A stretch of DNA of 64,000 nt from PALSA-607 sp963737705 (GTDB lineage: Bacteria; Actinomycetota; Actinomycetes; Acidothermales; Acidothermaceae): contig CAVTTP010000006.1 of assembly GCA_963737705.1 (NCBI GenBank), positions 62,001-126,000 of the forward strand, read 5' to 3'. Within the stretch, counting starts at the first letter, position 1; each line of letters starts with the position of its first letter. The notes beneath the pieces are model-generated. The model made no database searches. It was not told the DNA's origin and saw only the letters and a list, made by a program, of their open reading frames with translations. Shown here piece after piece: positions 35,291-43,051 of the stretch. A program made the translations under genes and the position numbers.

Positions 35291-35343
35291 ATGGGGAAAT
35301 GGGGCACTCCGCCGACCAAAAGTGCCCCATTTCTCCATGATCA
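35286..35343. terminator. 23-bp inverted repeat between DUF309 gene and marP
   Basis: The 23 bases at 35286-35308 match the reverse complement of 35321-35343 with one mismatch; the ends are TGATCATGG and CCATGATCA, the inner part GGGGCACT and AGTGCCCC. It lies between convergent genes and probably terminates both. The sequence TGATCATCGGG just at its right border also follows the hairpin after acs, suggesting related elements. Confidence 0.65.
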
Positions 35344-35364
35344 TCGGGAAAAGTGCGGGGGCGG

Positions 35365-36549
35365 CTAGTCGCAGCCGCGGGTGGAGACGGGTGCGGTCGC
35401 CGTCCGGCCTGCTGCCGCCGCCGCGCTTACCTGCGACGCCGTCAACGCGTATCCGGTGCTGGCGTCGTTGACTGCCCTGCCGAACACAACTCCCGCGACG
35501 CCACCTGACGTGTCGAGCAAGGGTCCGCCGGAGTTGCCGGGCTGAACCTGCGCACGCACCGCGTAGATGTCGCGTGTCACGTCGGCGTCCTGGTAGATGT
35601 CAGGCCCGCGCGCGAGTTCAGCACCACGGATGCGCGCGGCCACCGTCTGGTAGGGCCCGTCTTCAGGAAACCCAGCCACGACAGCGTTTGCCGACGGCGC
35701 GAGAGGTCCGCTGAACGTCAACGGCGTGGCATGCAGGCCCTTCACCACGAGAATCGCCACGTCGACCTTCGGGTCGTAGTAGACGACGGTGGCTGCCAAC
35801 TGCGGACCGACGCCCTCGACTTGCACCTGCGGATTGCGCACACCCGCGACCACATGTGCGTTCGTCATGACGCGGCCGTCGGCGAAGACGAATCCGCTGC
35901 CCTCGATGCGGCGCGAGCACGACTTCGCATCGCCGGTCACCTTCACGATGCTGGCGCGTGCGGCGACAACCCCGGGCTGTCCGATGACGGCGAGGTCGGG
36001 TGGCGAGACCGGGATGATGCGCTCGGCACCCAGCGCTCCGAACACCTGCGGGAAACCACCGTCGGCGACCACCGCACGGAAGTCGGCGAACCAGCCACGA
36101 ACCCGCGACGGCACCTGATGGTCGACGGCCGTGAGCACGCGTGAACCGTTAACTTGTCTTGCCACTGAAGGAAATGGCGCCTGCACCAGCGAACTGCCGA
36201 TGAACCAAGCAATAAGCAGGACGGCGAGGCCGGACACGATTGCCCCGCCAACCGAGTCAACGGTGCGGGCCGGTTGCCATTTCAGCCGGCGTCGCAGGAT
36301 GGCGCCGAGGGCACCCGCTCCGATGCGCCCCAGCGAGGCGAACGCGAACACGATGGCGACACCGGCAAACGGGGCGACCGTGCCGGAGAAGTGCTTCGCG
36401 ACCAGTGGCGCGATCTGCGCGCCGATGACCGCGCCGCCGAGCAGTCCGACGAACGAGAGCACTCCGACGACGAAGCCCTGGCGGTAGCCGGAGAACGCCG
36501 ACAAGACGATCAGCACGACCAGAATCAGGTCGAGGGCGTCGGCGTGCAC
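35365..36549 (-). CDS. marP: MarP-like membrane serine protease
   Basis: 394 aa. A CvpA-like membrane domain with four helices (about 5-125) is followed by a trypsin-like domain with the triad H232 (TNAHVVAG), D263 (KVDVAIL) and S340 (GNSGGPL). Two cysteines (C211 and C393) could form the redox disulfide known from M. tuberculosis MarP (Rv3671c), which protects against acid stress by processing a cell-wall hydrolase in the periplasm. The gene order marP, Nudix, TlpA-like, nth is conserved with mycobacteria; here a cupredoxin gene lies between marP and the Nudix gene. Confidence 0.92.
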   Translation of the reverse strand: MHADALDLILVVLIVLSAFSGYRQGFVVGVLSFVGLLGGAVIGAQIAPLVAKHFSGTVAPFAGVAIVFAFASLGRIGAGALGAILRRRLKWQPARTVDSVGGAIVSGLAVLLIAWFIGSSLVQAPFPSVARQVNGSRVLTAVDHQVPSRVRGWFADFRAVVADGGFPQVFGALGAERIIPVSPPDLAVIGQPGVVAARASIVKVTGDAKSCSRRIEGSGFVFADGRVMTNAHVVAGVRNPQVQVEGVGPQLAATVVYYDPKVDVAILVVKGLHATPLTFSGPLAPSANAVVAGFPEDGPYQTVAARIRGAELARGPDIYQDADVTRDIYAVRAQVQPGNSGGPLLDTSGGVAGVVFGRAVNDASTGYALTASQVSAAAAAGRTATAPVSTRGCD

Positions 36550-36604
36550 ATGGTCAAACCTAACGGGGGAGCTGCCGCGAGGGCTGCCGCCGCTCGCCGC
36601 ACGC

Positions 36605-37030
36605 TCAGCTGATGATCAGTTGACCGGTCATTCCTTCGTGCTCCTGGAAATGACAGTCGAACGTGTAGACCCCGGCAGCCGGGACGTTAAATGTGACCGT
36701 GGTCGAGCGCCCAGCGAAGATCGTCTCGGAATGCACATTCAGGCTCGGTACCTCGAAATCCTGCGGCACGACGCTCGGATTGGTGATCGTGACGCGAAGC
36801 TGCCCCGGCTTGGCGTACACGACGTCCGGCTTGAAGTGACCGTCGTCAAGGGTGTCGATCACAATCTGCTGGACGCCGTCAGCTGCCGGTTGAGCGGTTG
36901 CTGAGGCACTCGCCTGATCGGGCTTCGGCGCACCCGTTCCGGAAACGTGCAGCGTGGTGTTGTTGGCGGAACACCCTGCTATCAGCAGACAACCGGCGAT
37001 CAGGAGCGTGGGTCTCGACACGCGCTTCAC
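36605..37030 (-). CDS. Cupredoxin-like lipoprotein
   Basis: 141 aa from a GTG at 37030, two bases after the Nudix stop; GTG at 37021 is an alternative. The signal peptide ends in lipobox LIAGC. The mature part is a small beta-sandwich with copper-site residues: the conserved N-terminal His may be replaced (SLNVHSET has one), and VYTFDCHFQEHEGMTG supplies Cys, His and Met in the plastocyanin-like order C-x-F-x2-H-x4-M. It is probably a lipid-anchored blue-copper-type electron carrier or copper chaperone outside the membrane. Confidence 0.85.
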   Translation of the reverse strand: MKRVSRPTLLIAGCLLIAGCSANNTTLHVSGTGAPKPDQASASATAQPAADGVQQIVIDTLDDGHFKPDVVYAKPGQLRVTITNPSVVPQDFEVPSLNVHSETIFAGRSTTVTFNVPAAGVYTFDCHFQEHEGMTGQLIIS

Positions 37031-37031
37031 G

Positions 37032-37682
37032 CTACAGCGATGGCAGATCACGGACGTCGGCAGCGTTCCAAGGCTGCGACCAGCCGCCGATCTCGAGCAA
37101 CCGCGAGAGCAGCCCGGCAGTGAATCCCCATACGAACAAGTCCTCGACGTCAAACGCATCGCCGACGTAGCCGCTGGGATGTTGCACCCTGAACCGGTTC
37201 GCCGGATCAACCAAACGGGCAATCGGAACCCGCGCCACGGCCGCGACCTCGTTGGGATCGGCGACGCCCACGACCGACGGCGCTCGCCACCACGCCAGGA
37301 CCGGAACAACCATGAAGCCGGACGGCGGGAGCCACAGGGCCGGCAGTTCGGCGAGCACCTCGACGCCGGTCGGGTCGAGACCCGTCTCTTCGGCGGCCTC
37401 GCGCAACGCGGTCGACGCCGGCCCATCGTCGTCCGGCTCGACGGCACCGCCGGGAAACGCCGCCTGGCCGGCGTGCTGACGCGAGTGGCCGCTTCGCTCG
37501 ATCAGCAGCACGTCGGGCCCAGCTGGCCCCTCACCGAACAGCACGAGAACGGCGCTCTCACGACCACCCTCCGGCGGCGCGGTCGACCGGCTCAGATCGG
37601 CCGCTTCGAGCCCGCCGGCCGCCTTGAGCAACGTCGCCAGCCACGGCGGCGGCGCTGCTTCATTGTGCGGAACCGGTGTCAC
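37032..37682 (-). CDS. Nudix hydrolase, CoA pyrophosphatase type
   Basis: 216 aa from a GTG at 37682 that overlaps the stop of the TlpA-like gene (GTGA). The CoAse-type signature LLIERSGHSRQHAGQAAFPGG precedes the Nudix box, whose REAAEETGL end is intact. Such enzymes cleave CoA or its derivatives to phosphopantetheine and 3',5'-ADP. It corresponds to the Nudix gene (Rv3672c) beside marP in mycobacteria. Confidence 0.88.
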   Translation of the reverse strand: MTPVPHNEAAPPPWLATLLKAAGGLEAADLSRSTAPPEGGRESAVLVLFGEGPAGPDVLLIERSGHSRQHAGQAAFPGGAVEPDDDGPASTALREAAEETGLDPTGVEVLAELPALWLPPSGFMVVPVLAWWRAPSVVGVADPNEVAAVARVPIARLVDPANRFRVQHPSGYVGDAFDVEDLFVWGFTAGLLSRLLEIGGWSQPWNAADVRDLPSL

Positions 37683-38302
37683 GTGGTGTCCGTCACGGTG
37701 ACGCCCAGGTACTGCGCCGACAGCTTCGCCAGCTCGCCGGGTGCCAGCACCCCGATCTTGGCGTGGGTCACCGCGCCGGCCGCGTTGACGAAGATCGAGA
37801 CCGGAATGCCGGGCACGCGCAGGTACTGCACGAACTTGCCGTTGGCGTCCCACACCGAGGGATACGTCAGGCCGAGTCCGTGTGAGGCGTCGAGGGCGTC
37901 ATCCCACGTCTCGCTGCCGTTGTAGGCGCCATCGACGACGCCGAGCACGGCGACTTTGCCCGCAGCCGCAGTGGCGAACGACCGCATCTCCGGTGCCTCG
38001 ACCTTGCATTCGGTGCACGGACCGGCCCAGATGTTGATCAACAGGGGGCCGCGTAACTTCGCCAGGTCGACCTTCGGACCGTTGCCCAGACACGGAAACG
38101 TGTACGACGGCAGGCCCGAGGCGACCGTGCCGGTACCGGCCGCTATCGGGCAGTCAGGCAGGTGGGCCGCGGCGATAAGGGACGCGCGCAAAGGCGTGGA
38201 GCTGTTGTGTTTGGCCGTCGACCGATTCACCAGCAAAGCAATGACGACGAGGACGACGACACCGAGCGCGGTCAACCACGCTCGCCGCTTGACGTCACTC
38301 AC
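37679..38302 (-). CDS. TlpA/ResA-like membrane thioredoxin
   Basis: 207 aa. One N-terminal membrane helix (about 8-26) and an extracytoplasmic thioredoxin domain. The active site reads WAGPCTEC, so the CxxC is CTEC at the usual distance after the Trp, rather than the common CGPC; cis-Pro is in GIPVSIF. Two further cysteines (PDCPIA and TFPCLG) lie N-terminal to it. It corresponds to Rv3673c. Likely role: thiol-disulfide exchange outside the membrane, possibly with the cupredoxin or cytochrome assembly. It overlaps nth and the Nudix gene by 4 bases each. Confidence 0.85.
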   Translation of the reverse strand: MSDVKRRAWLTALGVVVLVVIALLVNRSTAKHNSSTPLRASLIAAAHLPDCPIAAGTGTVASGLPSYTFPCLGNGPKVDLAKLRGPLLINIWAGPCTECKVEAPEMRSFATAAAGKVAVLGVVDGAYNGSETWDDALDASHGLGLTYPSVWDANGKFVQYLRVPGIPVSIFVNAAGAVTHAKIGVLAPGELAKLSAQYLGVTVTDTT

Positions 38303-39054
38303 AGCAGGGTGTCGACCGGGCCGGTCTTCACCAGCTTGCGGGCGGTCGCCTCATCGGTCGGACCGATGCCGAACGACGGGCACCACCGCGCCAGCCCGCA
38401 CGCACCGCACGCGGGCTTACGGGCATGACACACCCGACGTCCGTGCCAGATGACCCGATGCGAGAGCAGCGTCCACTCTTTGCGCGGGATCAGCGCCGCG
38501 ATGTCTTGCTCGACCTTGACCGGATCAGTGTTCGTCGTCCAGCCAAAGCGAGTCGACAGGCGCAGCATGTGGGTGTCGACGGTCAGGCCGGGAATGCCGA
38601 ACGCATTGCCGAGCACGACGTTCGCGGTCTTGCGGCCGACACCGGGCAGGGTCACGAGGTCTTTCAACCGGTGCGGCACCTCGCCTTTGAACCGCTCGCA
38701 GACCGCTTGTGCCATGCCGATGATCGAGGTGGTCTTCGCGCGGAAGAACCCGGTCGACATGATGATCGCTTCCATCTCACCGCGATCGGCGCCCGCATAG
38801 TCGGCGGCCGTGGGGTACTTGGCGAACAGCGTGGGGGTGACCATGTTCACCCGCTTGTCGGTGCACTGGGCGGACAAGATCGTGGCGACCAGCAACTCGA
38901 GGGGGTTGCCGAAGTCGAGCTCGATGTGCGCGTCGGGGTAGAGCAGCGTCAACTCGCGGTTGATCGTGCGCGCCCGCCGGACAAGTGCAAGCGGCGTTTC
39001 CTGTTCGATCTTCGGCCGCGCCACGACGTCGAGCCTAATCACGGCGACTGCCAT
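38299..39054 (-). CDS. nth: Endonuclease III
   Basis: 251 aa. Helix-hairpin-helix LPGVGRKTANVVLGNAFG with catalytic K142, catalytic D160 in LTVDTH, and a [4Fe-4S] motif C209-x6-C216-x2-C219-x5-C225. It is a DNA glycosylase/AP lyase for oxidised pyrimidines in base-excision repair. The N-terminus may begin a few codons later (VVARPKIEQET). It overlaps a small upstream gene by 16 bases and the TlpA-like gene by 4. Confidence 0.93.
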   Translation of the reverse strand: MAVAVIRLDVVARPKIEQETPLALVRRARTINRELTLLYPDAHIELDFGNPLELLVATILSAQCTDKRVNMVTPTLFAKYPTAADYAGADRGEMEAIIMSTGFFRAKTTSIIGMAQAVCERFKGEVPHRLKDLVTLPGVGRKTANVVLGNAFGIPGLTVDTHMLRLSTRFGWTTNTDPVKVEQDIAALIPRKEWTLLSHRVIWHGRRVCHARKPACGACGLARWCPSFGIGPTDEATARKLVKTGPVDTLL

Positions 39055-39236
39055 TCGACTGGACGGGTGACCTGAAGGGCCACCCGGGTGACCCCGGCCC
39101 AGAAGCCCTCAAGGCCCGTGCCGGACCCGCCGATGCGGCCTGAGTAGCCAGTTGTAGCCAGCAACACACCAAGCCAGAAATACAGCCGCAATCGGGACGG
39201 GGTCGCCTTGAGCGCCGGGAGCAGCCAGTCAGGCAC
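39039..39236 (-). CDS. Possible small membrane protein
   Basis: 65 aa from a GTG at 39236 with AGGAG 8 bases upstream. It has one hydrophobic stretch (LYFWLGVLLATTGY) and a Gly-rich tail. The codons look coding-like. It ends inside nth (16-base overlap) and its first bases overlap the divergent rsiG-like start. I recognise no family. It may be a real leader gene of nth or a spurious frame. Confidence 0.4.
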   Translation of the reverse strand: MPDWLLPALKATPSRLRLYFWLGVLLATTGYSGRIGGSGTGLEGFWAGVTRVALQVTRPVEWQSP

Positions 39237-39750
39237 TCGCCATACTCCTGAGCGCAGTACCGACTTCGACCATCTCTCGATCGGTGACCTGCGCAACTAC
39301 CGCGCCGCTCTTGCCGAGGAAGAGAACCGGGTCTCCTACTGGCGGCGCATCATCCAAGCCAGGCTCGACGTCGTCCGGGCCGGCGAGACCGGTGCGGCCC
39401 GAGTCGACAACTTGCGCAATGTGCTGGCCGACGCTCACCTCACGAGCAGCCGCCGAGCGCTCGTCACCATCTTGCCGATCGAAGACGTGCCGCCGCTGCC
39501 CGACCTTGCCTCGCTGTGGGAACGCGAGCCGCGACCTGGCGACACCGACCACAACGAGCTTTTGGCCCGCGACCTCGCCACTGCCGAAGCCCAGCTGTCG
39601 GCGTACCGCAACGCCTTGCACCGCCGCATCACCGGGTCGACCGACGAACTCATCGCGCGCTACCGCGAGGACCCGGGTCTATGCCTGCTCGCACTCCCCG
39701 CTGATCAGAAGGAAGCCGCGAGCAGACGGGCACTCGCCGAACGCCGCTAG
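39208..39750 (+). CDS. rsiG: RsiG-like c-di-GMP-dependent anti-sigma factor
   Basis: 180 aa from the only available start, a TTG at 39208. Helix 1 contains E39-x3-S43-x2-R46-x3-Q50-x3-D54, an exact match to the c-di-GMP motif E(X)3S(X)2R(X)3Q(X)3D known for Streptomyces RsiG. A second helix has E127, S131 and R134 at the same spacing, but His and Thr where Gln and Asp belong, so one half-site is degenerate. RsiG bound to c-di-GMP sequesters the sporulation sigma factor WhiG. The WhiG partner is not in this window. It lies between nth and crp. Confidence 0.85.
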   Translation: MSAGSSQSGTRHTPERSTDFDHLSIGDLRNYRAALAEEENRVSYWRRIIQARLDVVRAGETGAARVDNLRNVLADAHLTSSRRALVTILPIEDVPPLPDLASLWEREPRPGDTDHNELLARDLATAEAQLSAYRNALHRRITGSTDELIARYREDPGLCLLALPADQKEAASRRALAERR

Positions 39751-39790
39751 CTCCCGAGCGGCCATCCGTGGCAACCATCCGCGGCAAAAG

Positions 39791-39805
39791 GTGTGAGAAT
39801 CACAC
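39791..39805. promoter_or_regulatory. Perfect palindrome at the crp start
   Basis: GTGTGAGAATCACAC is a perfect palindrome with a 3-base centre, two bases before the crp GTG. Its arms TGTGA and TCACA are exactly the CRP half-sites, but spaced by 3 rather than 6 bases. It also overlaps the ribosome-binding region. It may be an autoregulatory site or an RNA hairpin. Confidence 0.4.
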
Positions 39806-39807
39806 GC

Positions 39808-40482
39808 GTGGACGATGTGCTGAGCAACCTCCCCCTGTTTGCCGCGCTCGACGACGACGCCAACGTGGCACTGCGCGTCGCCATGCGCCACGAGAACTTC
39901 TCACGGGGCGACGTCATCTTCGACGAAGGTGACCCCGGCACCAAGCTGTTCGCGGTCATCGAGGGCAAGGTGAAGCTGGCCCGGACGGCTCCGGACGGCC
40001 GGGAGAATTTGCAGGCTGTCCTGGGTCCAGGCGAGATGTTCGGCGAACTGTCGCTCTTCGACCCCAAACCACGGACCGCTGGCGCGGTGGCCTTGACCGA
40101 CACCGTGCTCGCATCACTCGCCCATGAGGAACTGCGGCCCTGGATCACCGGACGGCCTGATGTCGCCGTCCAACTCTTGCAAGCGTTAGCGCAGCGGCTG
40201 CGTCGCACGAACGATGTCTTGGCCGACCTTGTCTTCAGCGACGTGCCATCACGCGTTGCAAAAGCCTTGCTGGGTCTCGCCGAACGCTTCGGTCAGCCGA
40301 CGAACGAAGGCATCCATGTGGCGCATGACCTCACGCAAGAAGAACTCGCGCAACTTGTCGGCGCCTCTCGCGAAACCGTGAACAAGGCGCTCGCAGATTT
40401 CAGCGCCCGCGGGTGGATCCGCATCGAGTCGCGCGCAGTTGTTATCCGCGACGTCGAAGGCCTCACTCGGCGGGCACGCTGA
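39808..40482 (+). CDS. crp: Crp/GlxR-family transcription regulator
   Basis: 224 aa from a GTG at 39808 (VDDVLSNLPLF), which fits the start of actinobacterial Crp proteins; a GTG at 39793 is open too. The cyclic-nucleotide domain shows GDVIFDEGDPG and FGELSLFDPKPRTAGAVA (phosphate-binding cassette, RTA). The C-terminal winged helix has LTQEELAQLVGASRETVNKALADF. The protein is a cAMP-responsive global regulator of carbon metabolism and, in Streptomyces, of germination and antibiotic production. Its last 20 bases overlap the convergent MBL gene. Confidence 0.94.
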   Translation: MDDVLSNLPLFAALDDDANVALRVAMRHENFSRGDVIFDEGDPGTKLFAVIEGKVKLARTAPDGRENLQAVLGPGEMFGELSLFDPKPRTAGAVALTDTVLASLAHEELRPWITGRPDVAVQLLQALAQRLRRTNDVLADLVFSDVPSRVAKALLGLAERFGQPTNEGIHVAHDLTQEELAQLVGASRETVNKALADFSARGWIRIESRAVVIRDVEGLTRRAR

Positions 40483-41272
40483 CGCCCTCGTCGCGCAGAT
40501 AGTCGAGCTGCGCTAACAACGACCACCGCGCCGCGAATTGCAGTTCCGGCGCGACGTCGCCATAAACCGCTGTCAGAACATCGTCGACGGTGTTGCTGGT
40601 GATCGCAGCCGCCCGCACCTGTTGAAGGCGCTCCTCGCGATGCTGCAAGTAAGCGTCGATCTTCGCCGCCGGATCATCAACGACAGGACCATGCCCAGGC
40701 AGGACGACGAGAAGTTTGCGTTCGTCGACCAGTGCTGCTAGCCGACGCAGGGTCGCCAGGTAGTCGGCGAGATCGCCGTCGGGGCGGGCAACGACCGTGC
40801 TGCCTCTGCCGAGAATCGTGTCGCCGGTAAGCAACGCCGCGTCGGCGTGGATGACAAAGCAGGCAGAGTCGGCGGTGTGGCCAGGCGTTGCGATGACGTC
40901 GACGTGCACGCCACCGATTACTAGCCGCTCGCCGTCAACAAGTGGCTGCTGACCTTGCGAGCAATGCGCGGTTGCGACAGCCCGGATCGGGGCTTCGGCC
41001 CGTTGCGCCAGAGCCGGCGCGCCCTCGGAGTGGTCGGCATGACCATGCGTCAACACGATCAGCGCCGTCCGCTTCGCGCCGGTCGCTTCGACCGCCGCCA
41101 TGATCGCGTCGCGGTGCGCCTCGTCGTCCGGACCAGGATCGACCACGATCGCCTCGTCGCCACCAGGCTCGACGAGTACCCAGGTGTTGGTGCCCTCCAG
41201 CGTCATCGGCGATGGGTTGTTGGCGCGTACTAAGAGGGCCCGTGCGGTCGGGTGGTCAGGACTGGGGCTCAC
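40463..41272 (-). CDS. MBL-fold metallohydrolase (LACTB2-like)
   Basis: 269 aa from a GTG at 41272 overlapping the upstream Nudix stop (GTGA). Metal motif THGHADH, then ATPGHTADSACF (His), LLTGDTILG (Asp) and LPGHGPVV (His) complete the di-zinc site. It is placed as Rv3677c next to crp in mycobacteria. LACTB2-type proteins can act on RNA or thioesters; the actual substrate is unknown. It forms a two-gene unit with the Nudix gene. Confidence 0.9.
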   Translation of the reverse strand: MSPSPDHPTARALLVRANNPSPMTLEGTNTWVLVEPGGDEAIVVDPGPDDEAHRDAIMAAVEATGAKRTALIVLTHGHADHSEGAPALAQRAEAPIRAVATAHCSQGQQPLVDGERLVIGGVHVDVIATPGHTADSACFVIHADAALLTGDTILGRGSTVVARPDGDLADYLATLRRLAALVDERKLLVVLPGHGPVVDDPAAKIDAYLQHREERLQQVRAAAITSNTVDDVLTAVYGDVAPELQFAARWSLLAQLDYLRDEGVSVPAE

Positions 41273-42030
41273 GATCCGATCATCACCCAACGTGGTGGCT
41301 CGGAGTCGAGATCTATGCGCACTTGAATCGGGGTGAGCTCGCGGTTGTCGGCCGCAGCGAATACGTCGGCCGCGGACGAAAAGGTCGCGAGTTCGCGAAG
41401 TGTCCACTCGGTGGGTGGCATGAGCAACCAGTCACCGCTTCTTTGCGCGTTGACAGCGGATGCCGGTGCCACCCATTGCGCGGCGTCGGCCTCACCGCCG
41501 ACGAAACGAGCATCGTGCGCTGGGGCGATGGCGACATAGAAATGCGTGTCGTAGCGGCGCGGTTCGAACTCAGGGGTAATCCAGCGGGACCACGGTCGCA
41601 GGAGGTGTGGCTGCGCGACAGCCTGGTGTCGGGCGAGGACATCATCGAACGTCGCGCGATGCTCGATCAGGGCGAGCCGATCTGCCTCCAACGTCGAGCT
41701 GTCTAGGTCGGCGCGCGATGCCAGCAAGACGCCGCACTCTTCGAACGTCTCCCTGATCGCCGCGAACGCATGAGCATCCTCGTCATCGCGGCCAACGTGG
41801 TCGGCGGTGTCAACCACACCGCCAGGAAAGACGTACATGCCACCGGCGAAAAGCATTCCCCTGTGGCGCCGGATCATGAAGACCTCGAGCTGTTGCGAGC
41901 TGTCGCGCAACAAGATCACGGTCGCTGATGCCTTCGCGGGCACCGGGATGCCGCCCGACTCGCGGTACGCACGTGCCCGGGCCACCAGTTCGGGGCTTGG
42001 CGGCAGCGGCTCCTGATCGGCGTCCGACAT
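41269..42030 (-). CDS. Nudix hydrolase, NUDT19-like
   Basis: 253 aa from an ATG at 42030. ASATVILLRDS and MLFAGGMYVFPGGVVD precede the Nudix helix AAIRETFEECGVLL. The spacing between FPGG and the REx2EE part is enlarged, as in NUDT19/CoA-diphosphatase relatives. It often accompanies the MBL gene at this place in actinobacteria. A longer open frame exists upstream but lies antisense to the dehydratase gene. Confidence 0.88.
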   Translation of the reverse strand: MSDADQEPLPPSPELVARARAYRESGGIPVPAKASATVILLRDSSQQLEVFMIRRHRGMLFAGGMYVFPGGVVDTADHVGRDDEDAHAFAAIRETFEECGVLLASRADLDSSTLEADRLALIEHRATFDDVLARHQAVAQPHLLRPWSRWITPEFEPRRYDTHFYVAIAPAHDARFVGGEADAAQWVAPASAVNAQRSGDWLLMPPTEWTLRELATFSSAADVFAAADNRELTPIQVRIDLDSEPPRWVMIGS

Positions 42031-42072
42031 AACCGTGAGCGTAAGCGGCATCGCGGATGCGAGACTGCCGAC

Positions 42073-43044
42073 ATGTCGTTCAGTGCTGATGAGTTGGCGT
42101 ACGCGACCGAGGTCGTGGGTCGATGGGTACCGCCGACGCCGCAATACGCGTGGCCGCTGCTGAGTGCGGAGGTCGGTGCCGACGTGTGGGTGAAGCACGA
42201 GAACCACACTCCGGTTGGCGCCTTCAAGATTCGCGGTGGCCTGGTTTATGCCGACCGCCTGCGCGGGCGGCGACCTGACGTGTCTGGCATCGTCTCTGCG
42301 ACCCGCGGCAATCACGGCCAGAGTCTCGCGTTCGCGGGTCGCGCGAACGGCCTCGCCGTCACGATCGTGGTGCCTCATGGCAACAGCCCGGACAAGAACG
42401 CCGCGATGCGTGCCTTGGGTGCTGACGTCATCGAACACGGCCATGACTACCAGGCATCGCGGGAGTATTCGATGGAGATCGCGGCGGAACGCGGCCTCGA
42501 GCTGGTACCGCCGTACCACGCCGACTTGGTGCTGGGCGTCGCGACGTATGCACGCGAACTGCTTGCGGCGATAAGCGACCTCGACACGGTCTACGTCGGC
42601 GTCGGGATGGGCACCGGAATCAGCGGGTTGATCGGTGTTCGCGACTTGCTCGGGCTGCAGACCGAGATCGTCGGCGTGGTGTCGCAGATGGCACCCGCAA
42701 CGGCGTTGTCCTTTGCGGCCGGCACGCTCGTGACGACCGAGTCGGCACGCACGTTCATCGACGGCGTCGCCACGCGCGTGCCCGACGCGAGCGCCATCGA
42801 CGTCATCAACGCGGGTGCAGCGCGGGTCCTGCAAGTCAGCGAGGACAGTTGCGCGGACGCCGTTCGGTTGCTGTTGTCGACAACGCACAACGTCGCGGAA
42901 CCGGCCGGAGCAATCGCACTCGCCGGCCTCCTGTCAGAACGTTCGACCGCCCGCGGCCGTCGGGTAGCGGTAATTCAGAGTGGCGGCAACATCGATACCC
43001 CGATGCTGGCGCAGATCCTGGCCGGTCAAACACCCGCTGCGTGA
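42073..43044 (+). CDS. PLP-dependent threonine/serine dehydratase-like enzyme
   Basis: 323 aa from an ATG at 42073. Fold-type II PLP features: KHENHTPVGAFKIRGG with the Schiff-base Lys, ATRGNHGQSLAFA (phosphate-binding Asn/Gly loop), GVGMGTGISGL (Gly-rich loop) and QSGGNID near the C-terminus. No regulatory ACT domain follows, so it is of the catabolic or racemase/dehydratase type. It probably deaminates threonine or serine to keto acids. It ends 7 bases before the convergent GNAT gene. Confidence 0.88.
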   Translation: MSFSADELAYATEVVGRWVPPTPQYAWPLLSAEVGADVWVKHENHTPVGAFKIRGGLVYADRLRGRRPDVSGIVSATRGNHGQSLAFAGRANGLAVTIVVPHGNSPDKNAAMRALGADVIEHGHDYQASREYSMEIAAERGLELVPPYHADLVLGVATYARELLAAISDLDTVYVGVGMGTGISGLIGVRDLLGLQTEIVGVVSQMAPATALSFAAGTLVTTESARTFIDGVATRVPDASAIDVINAGAARVLQVSEDSCADAVRLLLSTTHNVAEPAGAIALAGLLSERSTARGRRVAVIQSGGNIDTPMLAQILAGQTPAA

Positions 43045-43051
43045 CGTTCCT

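Noticed and set aside
39791..39805. Canonical CRP-binding site
   Set aside because: The half-sites are perfect but separated by 3 rather than 6 bases, so it is listed only as a palindrome of unknown role.
42031..42888. N-terminal extension of the second Nudix gene
   Set aside because: It lies antisense to the clear dehydratase gene, and the Nudix protein is complete from the ATG at 42030.
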